A stretch of DNA of 64,000 nucleotides from Bacteroidota bacterium (GCA_026416125.1 JAOAFT010000012.1:1-64000); one strand, 5' to 3'. Numbered from the stretch's first letter, positions 53,932 through 64,000 are shown. A program made the numbers and translations. The notes: generated by a model not told the origin, from the letters alone.

Positions 53932-55209
53932 TTATGTTCCTGCAGAGTAATCGTTAATATAAGCAATTTGTTCTTTTGTAAGTTTGTCGATGGAATATCC
54001 CATCGTAGCTAATTTGAGAGAAGCTATGTATTCGTCTTGTTCGGGTGGTATATCGTACACTTGATTGTCAAGTCGCTTCCCTTGTTTGAAAAGTTCTACC
54101 AGTCGTAGTTGTGCCATGAACTGATTAGCAAATGACATATCCATGACTTCAGATGGATGGCCTTCAGCAGCTGCAAGATTGACAAGGCGTCCTTTTGCAA
54201 GTAGGTAAATGCGATTACCGTTTTTCAGAGTATACTCTTCATTATCTTTTCGTATTTCTCGCACAGTGCGAGCATGTTTTTTGAGTTGCGGAATATTGAT
54301 TTCGCAATCGTAGTGTCCAGTGTTGCAAACAATGGCTCCATCTTTCATTTTAAGGAAGTGTCGTTCCACAATTACATCTTTCACTCCAGTAGCGGTAATG
54401 AAGATATCACCGATTTTAGCAGCATCATCCATTTTCATAACTCTGAAGCCTTCGAGCGTTGCTTTTAAGGCTGCTGTTGGTTTTACCTCTGTTACAATGA
54501 CGTTGGCGCCAAGACCTTTAGCACGCATGGCAACACCACGGCCGCAGTGTCCATAACCTGCAACGACAACATTTTTCCCAGCAAAGAGGACACTTGTTGC
54601 CCTGAGAATTCCATCAATCGTTGATTGTCCTGTACCATACACATTGTCGAAATCCCATTTTGTTTCAGCATCGTTCACGGCAATAACAGGGTATTTTAAT
54701 GCACCATTTTTCGCCATAGCGCGGAGTCGATGAACACCAGTTGTTGTTTCTTCTGTTCCACCAATGACGTTAGGGATAAGTTGCGAGTGTTTGTTGTGCA
54801 GGGTGAAAATAAGATCTGCACCATCGTCTAGTGTAAGGTGTGGTTTGAACTTTAGTGTTTGATCAATACACCAGTAAAATTCTTTAACATTCATGCCGTG
54901 CCATGCAAAAATGCTGATACCATCTGCAGCAAGAGCCGCAGCAATATCATCTTGTGTTGAGAGAGGATTGCAACCACTCCAGCTTACTTGTGCTCCCGCT
55001 TCAGCGAATGTTTTTACGAGTACGGCGGTTTCTTTTGTAACATGAAGGCAACCAGCAATAGTAAAACCTTTGAAGGGTTTTGATTTCTTATATTTTTCAC
55101 GGAGAGCCATTAATACTGGCATTCTTGATTCTGCCCACTCGATTTTAAGTTTTCCTTCTTTTGCGAGTGAAAGATCCTTTACTTTGTAGTAACCTTTTTT
55201 TTCGTCCAT
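53932..55209 (-). CDS. ahcY: S-adenosylhomocysteine hydrolase
   Basis: AhcY splits S-adenosylhomocysteine, the by-product of methyl transfer, into homocysteine and adenosine, using bound NAD. The 425-residue product has FTIAGCLHVTKETAVLVKTF, WSGCNPLSTQDD, the DDGAD loop, GTGQSTIDGI, and the NAD-binding VVAGYGHCGRGVAMRAKGLGA. It ends in YINDYSAGT and lacks the longer C-terminal KPDHYRY tail of the eukaryote-type enzyme, as in the shorter archaeal/Thermotoga-like form. metK lies 24 bp upstream on the same strand, so both SAM-cycle genes form one unit. Confidence 0.96.
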   Translation of the reverse strand: MDEKKGYYKVKDLSLAKEGKLKIEWAESRMPVLMALREKYKKSKPFKGFTIAGCLHVTKETAVLVKTFAEAGAQVSWSGCNPLSTQDDIAAALAADGISIFAWHGMNVKEFYWCIDQTLKFKPHLTLDDGADLIFTLHNKHSQLIPNVIGGTEETTTGVHRLRAMAKNGALKYPVIAVNDAETKWDFDNVYGTGQSTIDGILRATSVLFAGKNVVVAGYGHCGRGVAMRAKGLGANVIVTEVKPTAALKATLEGFRVMKMDDAAKIGDIFITATGVKDVIVERHFLKMKDGAIVCNTGHYDCEINIPQLKKHARTVREIRKDNEEYTLKNGNRIYLLAKGRLVNLAAAEGHPSEVMDMSFANQFMAQLRLVELFKQGKRLDNQVYDIPPEQDEYIASLKLATMGYSIDKLTKEQIAYINDYSAGT

Positions 55210-55233
55210 AGGTGTTCCCGTATTTTGTGAAAC

Positions 55234-56382
55234 TTATGCGTTGATTTTTTGGAGAGTTTTTACAAGGTCGAGTTTTTCCCATGTAAATGTTTTTTCGTTG
55301 CGTCCAAAATGACCGTATGCCGCTGTTGATCGATAAATTGGGCGGCGTAGTTTAAGACGGTCAATAATACCACGTGGTGTTAGATCGATTTCTTTGAGAA
55401 TGAAATCAGCAAGGTGGGAATCAGGTACGATCCCCGTTCCAAAAGTGTTAATATGAATTGACACAGGTTCTGCTACACCAATTGCATATGCAACTTGAAT
55501 CAAGCATTCCTTTGCAAGTTTTGCTGCTACAATATTTTTAGCGAGGTGACGAGCAGCATAGGCAGCACTCCGATCGACTTTTGTTGGGTCTTTTCCGGAG
55601 AAAGCTCCACCACCGTGGGGAGCACGCCCACCGTATGTATCGACGATGATTTTCCTCCCTGTAAGTCCACTATCGCCATGGGGGCCACCAATTTCGAATC
55701 GACCTGTGGGATTAATAAAGTATCTTGTTTTCTTGTCAAGGTAGTGTTCGGGGATAACTTGTCGAATAACGTAGTTGATAACGTCATTTCGGATTTGTTT
55801 TTGTTTTACGTCGGGTGTATGCTGAGTTGATACAACGATTGTGTCAATACGAAGAATATTCCCTGATTCGTCATATTCAACAGTTACTTGTGATTTTGCA
55901 TCGGGACGTAAGTATGGCATGAGATGCTGCTCATGCTTTCGTATTGTAGCAAGTCGGTGCACTAACTTGTGTGCATACATTATAGGGGCAGGCATGAATT
56001 CTGGTGTTTCAGTGCATGCATATCCAAACATCATACCTTGATCACCTGCACCACCGGCGTTAACACCTATTGCAATATCGGGTGATTGTGAATGGATAGC
56101 AGAGAGTACTGAACAAGAATCGGCGTCGAACCCAATGCCAGCTTCTGTATACCCGATTTCTCTAATAACAGTACGAACAATTTCTTGAATGTTGATGTCA
56201 CGTGCTTTTGAGGTTATTTCTCCGCCGACTAACACGAGCCCTGTTGATACAAATGTTTCACACGCAACGCGAGAGAATGGATCTTGGGCAATGTAAGCAT
56301 CGAGGATAGCGTCAGAAATCTGGTCACAGATTTTATCAGGATGTCCTTCCGAAACAGATTCTGACGTAAATAAATATCGCAT
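55234..56382 (-). CDS. metK: S-adenosylmethionine synthetase
   Basis: MetK makes SAM from methionine and ATP. The 382-residue product starts [28 protein letters not shown]. It carries the family motifs [12 protein letters not shown] and [20 protein letters not shown] choose ATG 56382, which follows a good AGGAGA site on the minus strand and begins at the conserved N-terminus; an upstream in-frame start would run through the intergenic region. Only about 70 bp separate it from the upstream nucleotidyltransferase gene, and I see no SAM riboswitch there. Confidence 0.96.
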   Translation of the reverse strand: MRYLFTSESVSEGHPDKICDQISDAILDAYIAQDPFSRVACETFVSTGLVLVGGEITSKARDINIQEIVRTVIREIGYTEAGIGFDADSCSVLSAIHSQSPDIAIGVNAGGAGDQGMMFGYACTETPEFMPAPIMYAHKLVHRLATIRKHEQHLMPYLRPDAKSQVTVEYDESGNILRIDTIVVSTQHTPDVKQKQIRNDVINYVIRQVIPEHYLDKKTRYFINPTGRFEIGGPHGDSGLTGRKIIVDTYGGRAPHGGGAFSGKDPTKVDRSAAYAARHLAKNIVAAKLAKECLIQVAYAIGVAEPVSIHINTFGTGIVPDSHLADFILKEIDLTPRGIIDRLKLRRPIYRSTAAYGHFGRNEKTFTWEKLDLVKTLQKINA

Positions 56383-56424
56383 AGTTTGTCTCCTTACTCT
56401 AATGAGATTATTGAATGTAAGTGT

Positions 56425-56452
56425 ACCTACTTCATAACAGTACAGGTAGGTG
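56425..56452 (-). other. Stem-loop between the nucleotidyltransferase gene and metK
   Basis: ACCTAC and GTAGGT, near 56425-56430 and 56445-56450, can pair across about 14 bases just after the nucleotidyltransferase stop. There is no U-tract. It may be an mRNA-processing hairpin or weak attenuator. Confidence 0.3.
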
Positions 56453-57430
56453 CTATGTAATTTCGAGTTCTGAGGAATCACCAATGTTCATGCATTTGTA
56501 CATGCCCCGAACGATAGCATTATTCCCAACAATCGAATTATTAAGAAGGGCGTTTTCAACAGTTGCACTGGCATTAATAATTGAATTTTGAATAATCGAA
56601 TTCCGAACTATCGCACCATCAGCGATTGTAACGTTTGGACCAAGAATAGCGTGTTCAATAATTGCTGTTGGTGCAATAAAGGTTGGTGGCTTGATGACGC
56701 ACCCCTCACGGTATGTATTGTGTGCTTGACGAGTTAAAAGAAAATGATTTGTTGCTAAAAGGGTTTCTGGTTTCCCGCAATCGTACCACCCGTCGATAAG
56801 AAATGGACACATCTTTTCACCACGTTCAACCATTATTTGAAGTGCGTCTGTCAATTGATACTCACCGCGTGTTTTGATGTCATTACGAATAAGGAAATCG
56901 AGAGATTCAATTAAAGTAAGAGTATTTTTAATAAAATATATCCCAACAATGGCAAGGGTACTCAAAGGATTCTCAGGTTTTTCAATCATTTTTGTAATGA
57001 ATCCGTTTTCTGTTTCGACAATACCAAATCGCTTTGGATTGTCGACATGTTTCACACCAATCTGAGAGTATGTACTTTCAATCATTCTCTTTAGATTGGC
57101 ATCGAAAATTGTATCACCAAGGATAATGAGCGTTGGAGTTGCATTTAATGTTGTCCGTGCACTGTAAATAGCATGCCCAAGTCCAAGGCGTTCTTTTTGT
57201 TCAATGAATTCGACGTTGAGCGATGGATAGTAAGTTGTCACATATTCACGAATTCGATCCCCTAAATGTCCGATAATAATGGTTAGCTCTGTAATGTTTG
57301 CAGCAAGAATCCCATCGAGTATGTGTCCGAGAATTGGTTTTCCAGCAACATTCAAAAGTACCTTAGGGACAGTGTATGTATGTGGACGTAATCTTGTTCC
57401 TTCTCCTGCAACGGGAATTAGTGCTCTCAT
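56453..57430 (-). CDS. Sugar-1-phosphate nucleotidyltransferase with beta-helix tail
   Basis: A 325-residue nucleotidyltransferase that joins a sugar-1-phosphate to a nucleotide. The N-terminal Rossmann-like domain opens with [30 protein letters not shown], the pyrophosphorylase signature, and has [15 protein letters not shown] and [12 protein letters not shown]. The C-terminal part (about 245-325) has hexapeptide repeats ([26 protein letters not shown]) as in long RmlA-like or archaeal-type glucose-1-phosphate thymidylyltransferases and GlmU. Glucose-1-phosphate with dTTP or UTP is likely but unproven. It is the first gene of a leftward unit with metK and ahcY. Confidence 0.85.
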   Translation of the reverse strand: MRALIPVAGEGTRLRPHTYTVPKVLLNVAGKPILGHILDGILAANITELTIIIGHLGDRIREYVTTYYPSLNVEFIEQKERLGLGHAIYSARTTLNATPTLIILGDTIFDANLKRMIESTYSQIGVKHVDNPKRFGIVETENGFITKMIEKPENPLSTLAIVGIYFIKNTLTLIESLDFLIRNDIKTRGEYQLTDALQIMVERGEKMCPFLIDGWYDCGKPETLLATNHFLLTRQAHNTYREGCVIKPPTFIAPTAIIEHAILGPNVTIADGAIVRNSIIQNSIINASATVENALLNNSIVGNNAIVRGMYKCMNIGDSSELEIT

Positions 57431-57574
57431 ACATAGTAGTAATCATTGTTATTTTACTTTTTTACAAGATACAAAGAATTAAACTGATAAACAAAAATAT
57501 TGGAGCATTTAATTTCGACATCTGCCTTCCTTGCTTCTCCAAACTCATTTGTTTATTATTTGAAGTGAACTTCT

Positions 57575-58636
57575 ATGAAAAAAAGCCAAACATCATTACG
57601 AAAACAGCAACATATCAAAATTGCTCTCCAAAAAGATGTTTCTTACAAATCCAAAACCGCAGGATTTGAAAACTTTGAGTTCAAGCACAATGCATTACCT
57701 GAAATCGATGCATCTGAGGTGACAACCGAAACGAAGTTCCTTGGGAAAGAACTTCGGTTTCCACTCATCATCGGAAGCATGACCGGTGGATATGCAGAAG
57801 CAAAACGTATTAATAAGTACCTAGCTGAAATTTGCGCAGAGAAAAAGCTTGCACTCGGAGTAGGAAGTCAACGACAAGCGCTAGAGGATACTCAATTTCA
57901 TTCAAGTTTTAGTATTGTACGTGAAGTTTCACACGATATTCCAGTTTTTGGGAATATAGGAGCAACAGAACTACTCGTACCAAATGCAATCGATTCGATT
58001 CTACGACTAGTTGAACTTATTAAAGCTGATGGTTTTGCTATTCATCTCAATCCACTCCAAGAGTTCCTTCAGCCGGAAGGGAAGACAAATTTCCGTGGGG
58101 TTTTAAAGGCACTTGAAAAGCTTGTTCAATTATTACCTGTTCCGATAATTGTGAAGGAAATCGGTGCAGGGATTTCGTCGAGCGTAGCAACTTCATTAGC
58201 ATCCATAGGAGTACATTACATAGATGTTGCTGGAGCAGGTGGTACAAGTTGGGCAGGTATTGAAATACTAAGAACAAAATTTTCATCGAAGCGAATACAA
58301 CAGTCACGTATAAATGCGTTTTGGGACTGGGGTATTCCAACAGTTATTGCTCTTGAGGAAGTTGCTACTATCAAAAAAATGCAGGGATACTCGTACAGGA
58401 TTATCGCTTCTGGAGGAATTCAAAGTGGTATCGATATGGCGAAAGCCTTCGCATTAGGAGCAGATTACGTAAGCGTTGCAAGACCAATTCTGAAAATTCT
58501 CATCGAGAATGGAAAAAAAGAACTTCTCCAGCTCTTGGAGCAATGGGAATACGAGTTTCGAGGGGTAATGTTTCTCACTGGATCAAGAACGTTGGAGCAG
58601 CTTCAACACCAACATCTCTATCGAAAAAGTAAATGA
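57575..58636 (+). CDS. fni: Type II isopentenyl-diphosphate delta-isomerase
   Basis: This FMN- and NADPH-dependent enzyme interconverts IPP and DMAPP. The 353-residue TIM-barrel protein has RKQQHIKIAL near the start, PLIIGSMTGG, GVGSQRQAL, HLNPLQEFLQPEG, VKEIGAGIS, and the phosphate/FMN loops GVHYIDVAGAGGTSWAGIE and IASGGIQSGIDMAKAFALGA. It lies directly before the prenyl synthase gene with a four-base overlap, so DMAPP supply and chain elongation are expressed together. Type II enzymes are often found with the mevalonate route, but no other isoprenoid genes are here to test this. Confidence 0.94.
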   Translation: MKKSQTSLRKQQHIKIALQKDVSYKSKTAGFENFEFKHNALPEIDASEVTTETKFLGKELRFPLIIGSMTGGYAEAKRINKYLAEICAEKKLALGVGSQRQALEDTQFHSSFSIVREVSHDIPVFGNIGATELLVPNAIDSILRLVELIKADGFAIHLNPLQEFLQPEGKTNFRGVLKALEKLVQLLPVPIIVKEIGAGISSSVATSLASIGVHYIDVAGAGGTSWAGIEILRTKFSSKRIQQSRINAFWDWGIPTVIALEEVATIKKMQGYSYRIIASGGIQSGIDMAKAFALGADYVSVARPILKILIENGKKELLQLLEQWEYEFRGVMFLTGSRTLEQLQHQHLYRKSK

Positions 58637-59619
58637 CTATGGTAACCACACCACAAATGCATTACGAGTACTACAAGAATATTATTGAGCGTTATTTGCG
58701 CAAGCACTTTACAGTGCAAAAGCCTCGCTCGCTCTACCAGCCTAGCAAGTATGTCATGAGTGGAGGAGGAAAAAGGCTTCGTCCCGTACTTGTGCTGCTT
58801 GCGAACGAAGCTGTTGGTGGCAATGCGATCGATGCACTTCCAGCTGCGGTAGCAATTGAGGTTCTCCATAACTTTACTCTTGTGCATGATGATATTATGG
58901 ACCACGCCCCTTCTCGGCGCGGTCGAATGACTGTTCATGTAAAGTGGGATGAAAGTATAGCTATTTTAACTGGTGATGTACTCCTTGCACTTGCATACCG
59001 TCATCTCCTTGGAACGAAGTCACCACGAATACATGAAATTGTTCAAAGTTTTACCAACGGTGTGATTACAATCTGTGAAGGACAAGCCCTTGACAAAGAG
59101 TTTGAAACACGGTCTCGTGTGTATGTGAATGAATACATTACAATGATCGAGAAGAAAACAGGGAAATTGTTTTCGGTATCAATGGAAATTGGTGCCATTA
59201 TTGGATCTGGTAAACCTGATATTGTTACCATATTACGAGAGTATGGTACATGTATTGGGAGGGCATTTCAACTTCAAGATGACCTACTTGATATTGTAGG
59301 TGATGAGAAGGAATTTGGGAAAGCAATTGGAAGTGATTTGCAAGAGGGAAAGCGTACGTTTCTTTTACTTGAAGCAATGCGACGCGCAAAAGGGAAACAG
59401 AAAGAAGCGCTCAAACGTGTGTTTGAGCGGAAAGTACAACGAAGAGAAGTTGAGAAGTACCGAAAAATATATGAGGAAACTGGTGCGATCAGTGCAACGC
59501 ACCAACGTTTGCAAAGCGATTTTGAAAAAGCACGTTCGTTGCTCATGCAACTACCCGACTCCCATGCACGCCAAACATTGTTGTGGCTTACTGAAAAATT
59601 GATTCATAGGACATACTAG
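58633..59619 (+). CDS. Polyprenyl diphosphate synthase (GGPP/long-chain type)
   Basis: A trans-prenyltransferase of 328 residues that condenses IPP with allylic diphosphates to make isoprenoid chains. The two Asp-rich motifs are LVHDDIMD (first, about residues 80-86) and LQDDLLDIVGD (second), with GGGKRLRP before the first and the Lys-Thr region EKKTGKLFS between. The short residues upstream of the first Asp-rich motif suggest a geranylgeranyl or longer product, but length is not reliably readable. ATG 58633 overlaps the fni stop. Confidence 0.9.
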   Translation: MTMVTTPQMHYEYYKNIIERYLRKHFTVQKPRSLYQPSKYVMSGGGKRLRPVLVLLANEAVGGNAIDALPAAVAIEVLHNFTLVHDDIMDHAPSRRGRMTVHVKWDESIAILTGDVLLALAYRHLLGTKSPRIHEIVQSFTNGVITICEGQALDKEFETRSRVYVNEYITMIEKKTGKLFSVSMEIGAIIGSGKPDIVTILREYGTCIGRAFQLQDDLLDIVGDEKEFGKAIGSDLQEGKRTFLLLEAMRRAKGKQKEALKRVFERKVQRREVEKYRKIYEETGAISATHQRLQSDFEKARSLLMQLPDSHARQTLLWLTEKLIHRTY

Positions 59620-59636
59620 GAGGAGTGTGCATTGGA

Positions 59637-59906
59637 ATGATACAGCGGGAAGTTACGATTCGCAACAAGGCAGGATTACACACACGACCTGCAGCAGCTA
59701 TTGTTAAATTAGCAGCCAAGTATAAAGCGGATTTTTTTATAGAAAAAGATAATATGGAAATTAATGGGAAAAGCATTATTGGGGTCATGACTCTTGCAGC
59801 AGAGCAAGGTTCGAAACTTCTTCTTAAATTTGATGGAGTTGATGAAGAGGAAGCTTGTAAGGCAATGGTCGATCTTTTTGAACGAGGATTCGATGAACCA
59901 ATGTAA
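59637..59906 (+). CDS. ptsH: Phosphocarrier protein HPr
   Basis: HPr passes phosphate from Enzyme I to sugar-specific PTS proteins or regulators. With ATG 59637 the 89-residue product puts the active His at position 15 (AGLHTRPAA) and the regulatory Ser at 46 (INGKSIIGVM), exactly the standard numbering, which supports this start over the in-frame GTG at 59625 that overlaps the AGGAGG ribosome site. A conserved Ser46 suggests control by an HPr kinase elsewhere. It is followed by ptsI; no PTS Enzyme II gene is in the window. Confidence 0.94.
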   Translation: MIQREVTIRNKAGLHTRPAAAIVKLAAKYKADFFIEKDNMEINGKSIIGVMTLAAEQGSKLLLKFDGVDEEEACKAMVDLFERGFDEPM

Positions 59907-59926
59907 GAAGCAAGGAGGTGTTTTTT

Positions 59927-61684
59927 ATGCCACCAACATCCTCCAGTAAAGAAATACGGTTTAAAGGTATTCCTGCATCACCGGGGATAGCAATTGGGCC
60001 AGCGTTTATCTTCCGAAAACATGTACCATCGGTATACGTTCGGAGTTTGAGCGAGGAAGAATTCGAAAATGAGATTGAGCGATTACAGAAAGCACGTGAG
60101 CGATCACAATATGAATTACGGAAAATTGTTCAATTCGCAGACCAACGCTTAGGTCCTGATCAAGCTAAGATTTTCGAAGCGCAACTTTTATTACTTGAGG
60201 ATCAGTATTTATTCAACACAATTATTGAACGGATACGGAAAGAGAAGAAAAATGCTGAACATTTAGTCCGTGACGAAATTGATAAGTACCATCGAATAAT
60301 GATTGCATCGAAAGATCAGTACACACGTGAGCGGGCAGATGATCTACAGGATGTGTGCAATCGGATTTTACGAAACCTTGAAGAGCAAAAATTGTCCTCA
60401 AAACTAGAAGGATCTTTTGTTATTATTTCACACCATCTGGCAGCAGCAGATATTTTGCTCTTTAGTAGGAATGATATTTTGGGATATGTTACTGAACTCG
60501 GTGGTGCAACATCACACATGGCTTTATTAGCTCGTGCACTTAAACTTCCTCTTGTTGTTGGAGTACACCAGATTTCTACTGTAGCTCAAACGGGTGATAC
60601 TATTATTGTTGATGGTACGGAAGGTGTTGTAATTCTCAACCCCGAAGAAGAAACTAGAGCGCAGTATGAACGTGCAAGGATTGAGCTTAAGAAATTTGAA
60701 GCGAAGCTTGCAGAGTTACGGAATCAACCTGCAGAGACCCTTGATGGACATCGAGTTCAACTATCAGCGAACATTGAACTTCTCGAGGAAATTGAATTTG
60801 TGAAACAACAAGGTGCCGATGGTATTGGACTCTATAGAACAGAGATCCTGCTTATAGGTCGAGAAGTGTTCCCTTCCGAAGATGAACAGTATGAGCATTA
60901 CGTAAAAATTGCTGAAGAAATGTACCCACAGCAAGTAATTATTCGAACATTTGACATTGGTGGAGACAAGTTCATGATGCATAGTGTCAAAGAGAAAAAT
61001 CCTTTTCTCGGATGGCGTGGGATACGAGTTATGCTCGATAAACCGCAGATTTTCCTTGATCAACTAAGAGCGATATTGCGTGCAAGTGTTCACAAGAACC
61101 TTGCAATCATGTTTCCTATGATTACAAGCATAAAAGAAGTTCGACTCTCTAAACAGCTCCTTGAGCAAGCAAAAGATGACTTACGTCGAAAAGGAATCCC
61201 TTTCGACGATGGAATCCAAGTAGGTGTTATGATAGAGGTACCAGCTGCTGCAGTTATTGCGGATCATATTGCAAAAGAAGTTAACTTTTTGAGTATTGGG
61301 ACAAATGATCTCATTCAGTATTTGCTTGCTGTTGACCGTGGAAATGAAATTGTTTCAGATTTATTTCAAGAATTTCATCCTGCAGTAGTTCGGTTCCTGC
61401 GCAGAATCATTGAACGTGGAAAAAACGAAAGTGTTTGGGTTGGAATGTGTGGACAAATGGCGGGTGATCCTCTTGCAACCATTCTCCTTGTAGGATTAGG
61501 ACTTGATGAGTTTAGTGTTGTACCAACTGTACTTCCCGAAATAAAAAAGATTATTCGCTCCATTCACTATACAGAAGCTCAGCACGTAGCAGAGAAGGTG
61601 CTGCAGATGACATCGGAGGATGAAATTAAAACATACTTAAGGACATTAATGAAACATAAATTCCCTGATATACCTGTACATTAA
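59927..61684 (+). CDS. ptsI: PTS Enzyme I (PEP-protein phosphotransferase)
   Basis: Enzyme I takes phosphate from phosphoenolpyruvate and gives it to HPr. The 585-residue product has the HPr-binding N-terminal domain, the swivelling domain with active His197 in ELGGATSHMALLARAL, and the PEP-binding barrel with GADGIGLYRTEIL, FDIGGDKFM, NPFLGWRGIR and catalytic Cys508 in GMCGQMAGDP. ATG 59927 is eight bases after AAGGAGG; an in-frame GTG at 59918 overlaps that site. It forms a pair with ptsH and lies 24 bp before the PGI/PMI gene. Confidence 0.95.
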   Translation: MPPTSSSKEIRFKGIPASPGIAIGPAFIFRKHVPSVYVRSLSEEEFENEIERLQKARERSQYELRKIVQFADQRLGPDQAKIFEAQLLLLEDQYLFNTIIERIRKEKKNAEHLVRDEIDKYHRIMIASKDQYTRERADDLQDVCNRILRNLEEQKLSSKLEGSFVIISHHLAAADILLFSRNDILGYVTELGGATSHMALLARALKLPLVVGVHQISTVAQTGDTIIVDGTEGVVILNPEEETRAQYERARIELKKFEAKLAELRNQPAETLDGHRVQLSANIELLEEIEFVKQQGADGIGLYRTEILLIGREVFPSEDEQYEHYVKIAEEMYPQQVIIRTFDIGGDKFMMHSVKEKNPFLGWRGIRVMLDKPQIFLDQLRAILRASVHKNLAIMFPMITSIKEVRLSKQLLEQAKDDLRRKGIPFDDGIQVGVMIEVPAAAVIADHIAKEVNFLSIGTNDLIQYLLAVDRGNEIVSDLFQEFHPAVVRFLRRIIERGKNESVWVGMCGQMAGDPLATILLVGLGLDEFSVVPTVLPEIKKIIRSIHYTEAQHVAEKVLQMTSEDEIKTYLRTLMKHKFPDIPVH

Positions 61685-61708
61685 AAACAGCTAGGAAAGG
61701 ACGATACT

Positions 61709-62758
61709 ATGACACTTGATGAGATTCGCTCGCTTGATCCCAAGGGGATGTATACGTGGATACTAGAATTTCCGCAACAGATTGAAGAAGCTGTACGAAT
61801 AGGGAAATCCGTAAAAATAAAGCTTAGCTCTCGTGGTATTCAAAACATAGTTTTGACAGGGCTAGGTGGATCCGCAATTGCTGGCGATCTCCTTCGATGT
61901 TACCTTGCAGATGAGTTATCGGTTCCACTTGTTGTGAATCGGCATTATCACTTACCAGACTTTGTAGGACCAAAAACATTGGTTATAGTGTCAAGCTATT
62001 CAGGAAATACTGAAGAAACAGTATCAGCACATATCGATGCAACAAAACGTAAAGCAAAAGTACTATGCATTAGCACAGGGGGACGTACAGAACAGCTTGC
62101 TTTAAAGTATAAACAGCCGTGGATAAAAATTCCTGGAGGTCTCTCGCCACGCGCTGCATTGGGATATTCTTTTTTCCCTTTGCTTGTTGTGCTTGCGCGT
62201 TTGGGAATCATACGATCGAAAGAGAAAGAGATTCGTGAAACTATTCAATTGCTGAAAGGCAAATCGAACCTCTATGGAGATCCGGAAGCAAAGGAGAATG
62301 CCCCATTTGAAGTAGCGAAGGCTTGCTTTGGTAAGTTTCCCGTTATTTATTCCCCTACAGAGTACTTAGAAGCTGTCAATCTACGTTGGCGTGGACAAAT
62401 AGCTGAAAATTCAAAACAACTCTCACATGGGTACATTCTTCCGGAGATGAATCACAACGAATTGGTAGGATGGAAGTGTTTGCCAGATCTCATGAAGCAG
62501 ATGACTGTGGTTTTTTTGAAAGACAAAGGAACGCACCCACGTGTTGCTATACGAGAACGGATAACAAAAGAGATTGTTGCACAGTATGCAGGAAACGTTT
62601 TAGAAGTAGAAAGTGAAGGGAACTCGTTGTTAGCCAGAATCTTTTCATTGGTTTACTTTGGTGATTGGGTCTCGTTCTATCTTGCTATTCTTAATAAAGT
62701 AGACCCAGAACCTGTTGAAGTCATTAATTTTTTGAAGAGTGAATTAGCAAAAGTATAA
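61709..62758 (+). CDS. Bifunctional phosphoglucose/phosphomannose isomerase
   Basis: A SIS-fold enzyme of 349 residues in the PGI/PMI family, which interconverts fructose-6-phosphate with glucose-6-phosphate and mannose-6-phosphate. Typical text includes NIVLTGLGGSAIAGDLLRCYL, VIVSSYSGNTEETVSA with the phosphate-binding Ser/Thr set, SPRAALGYSFFPL, and the active-site ENSKQLSHGYILPEMNHNELVGW with catalytic Glu and His. The AGGAAAGGA site precedes ATG 61709. It ends the group that began with fni; rrn promoters follow. Confidence 0.93.
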   Translation: MTLDEIRSLDPKGMYTWILEFPQQIEEAVRIGKSVKIKLSSRGIQNIVLTGLGGSAIAGDLLRCYLADELSVPLVVNRHYHLPDFVGPKTLVIVSSYSGNTEETVSAHIDATKRKAKVLCISTGGRTEQLALKYKQPWIKIPGGLSPRAALGYSFFPLLVVLARLGIIRSKEKEIRETIQLLKGKSNLYGDPEAKENAPFEVAKACFGKFPVIYSPTEYLEAVNLRWRGQIAENSKQLSHGYILPEMNHNELVGWKCLPDLMKQMTVVFLKDKGTHPRVAIRERITKEIVAQYAGNVLEVESEGNSLLARIFSLVYFGDWVSFYLAILNKVDPEPVEVINFLKSELAKV

Positions 62759-63111
62759 TGTGGTAAGTGGATTACGCAAGACAGTTTATTCAGAACATTT
62801 TTTGTGGGGGATATTATTTGACTTGAAAACTTGTTTGTATGTGGGTAAATTATCGTATAAGCTTCGTACGAAAAAATAAATAGGGGTACTTGACTTTTGA
62901 AAGTCTGTATAGTATATTAATTACCCGTTCAATAAACGGGGTGAGTATTGAAAGTTTAGGGGCCCACGAAAGTTGGGCATTTTTTTCGGTAGTAGTTCTT
63001 TGAAAAAGTGTGCACAGCGGAAGTCAATTTCATTGGGTTTCTTAAGTCGATCGATGTAGCAGAAATGCTACAGGATCAGGCACTCAAACTTGAAATTGAA
63101 AATGAGAATTT
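62759..63111 (+). promoter_or_regulatory. rrn operon promoter and leader region
   Basis: These 353 bases between the PGI/PMI gene and 16S hold two promoter candidates, both with 17-bp spacers. P1 is TTGAAA (62823-62828) with TAAATT (62846-62851). P2 is TTGACT (62890-62895) with TATATT (62913-62918). A hairpin CCCGTT/AACGGG (62924-62929, 62935-62940) lies at the P2 RNA start. A boxA-like GTTCTTTGAAAA at 62995-63006 is the expected antitermination site. A small terminator-like hairpin lies between them (separate entry). No open reading frame of note. Confidence 0.7.
62962..62986 (+). terminator. Terminator-like hairpin in the rRNA leader
   Basis: GCCCA (62962-62966) and TGGGC (62974-62978) form a short stem followed by ATTTTTTT. 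It precedes boxA, so it could act as an attenuator that antitermination or rapid initiation must pass. Confidence 0.5.

Positions 63112-64000
<889 letters not shown>

Noticed and set aside
56383-56452. SAM riboswitch upstream of metK
   Set aside because: Only about 70 bases are available, with one small stem and no recognisable SAM-riboswitch core.

Overview
The window is about 64 kb of a gene-dense bacterial chromosome of moderate, roughly 40% GC. It ends inside a 16S rRNA gene. The 16S text, the S46 dipeptidyl-peptidase, BshB1, PdxB, the DUF4954-like protein and the LytTR sensor system together suggest the Fibrobacterota-Chlorobiota-Bacteroidota (FCB) side of the tree, most likely a Chlorobi/Ignavibacteria/Kapabacteria-type lineage. 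This placement is read by eye and was not computed. Several promoters fit the classical -35/-10 form with 17-bp spacers, and many genes have good Shine-Dalgarno (SD) sites. mreBCD-mrdA-rodA points to a rod-shaped cell.

Layout. 0.2-2.4 kb: purN-purH. 2.4-7.8 kb: the elongasome genes mreB, mreC, mreD, PBP2 and rodA. 8.2-26.5 kb: a one-strand, 14-gene hexuronate cluster (uxaE, kduI, kdgA-VOC fusion, uxaA, uxaB, uxaC, transketolase, ExuT-type transporter, SDR-type uxuB, pdxB, two PfkB kinases, LarA-family nickel enzyme, gnd). 26.6-27.3 kb: bshB1 on the minus strand. 27.4-35.6 kb: a strong promoter driving a short two-hairpin RNA, then a complete Pho regulon (phoB, phoR, a 48-residue membrane protein, porin, pstSCAB, phoU) with Pho-box-like repeats. 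35.7-38.8 kb, minus strand: a LytTR regulator with an active and a degenerate LytS-type kinase. 38.9-47.0 kb: a GT4 glycosyltransferase, lon, dnaX, pyrE, a Nudix hydrolase and a pyrimidine nucleoside phosphorylase. 47.0-53.8 kb: an MFS transporter, a DPP7-like lipoprotein peptidase, and a DUF4954-like plus double-SIS gene pair. 53.9-57.4 kb, minus strand: ahcY, metK and a sugar nucleotidyltransferase. 57.6-62.8 kb: fni, a prenyl synthase, HPr, Enzyme I and PGI/PMI. 62.8-64 kb: the rrn leader and the start of 16S.

How the genes work together. The hexuronate cluster holds the standard galacturonate route (UxaC, UxaB, UxaA, a KDG kinase, KdgA), plus KduI for unsaturated pectin-derived uronates. 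It also holds genes that route does not need: the tagaturonate/fructuronate epimerase UxaE, the fructuronate reductase UxuB without UxuA in the window, a LarA-superfamily enzyme, a second sugar kinase, 6-phosphogluconate dehydrogenase and transketolase. If the LarA homologue is a gluconate/mannonate 2-epimerase, these assemble into a second branch: fructuronate to mannonate to gluconate to 6-phosphogluconate to ribulose-5-phosphate. This possible uronate-to-pentose-phosphate shunt is the most interesting hypothesis in the window.

Other points worth attention are the two-hairpin RNA before phoB, the Pho boxes, a probable pseudokinase partner in the LytTR system, a nine-A slippage site in dnaX with an immediate alternative-frame stop, and the DUF4954/SIS pair.
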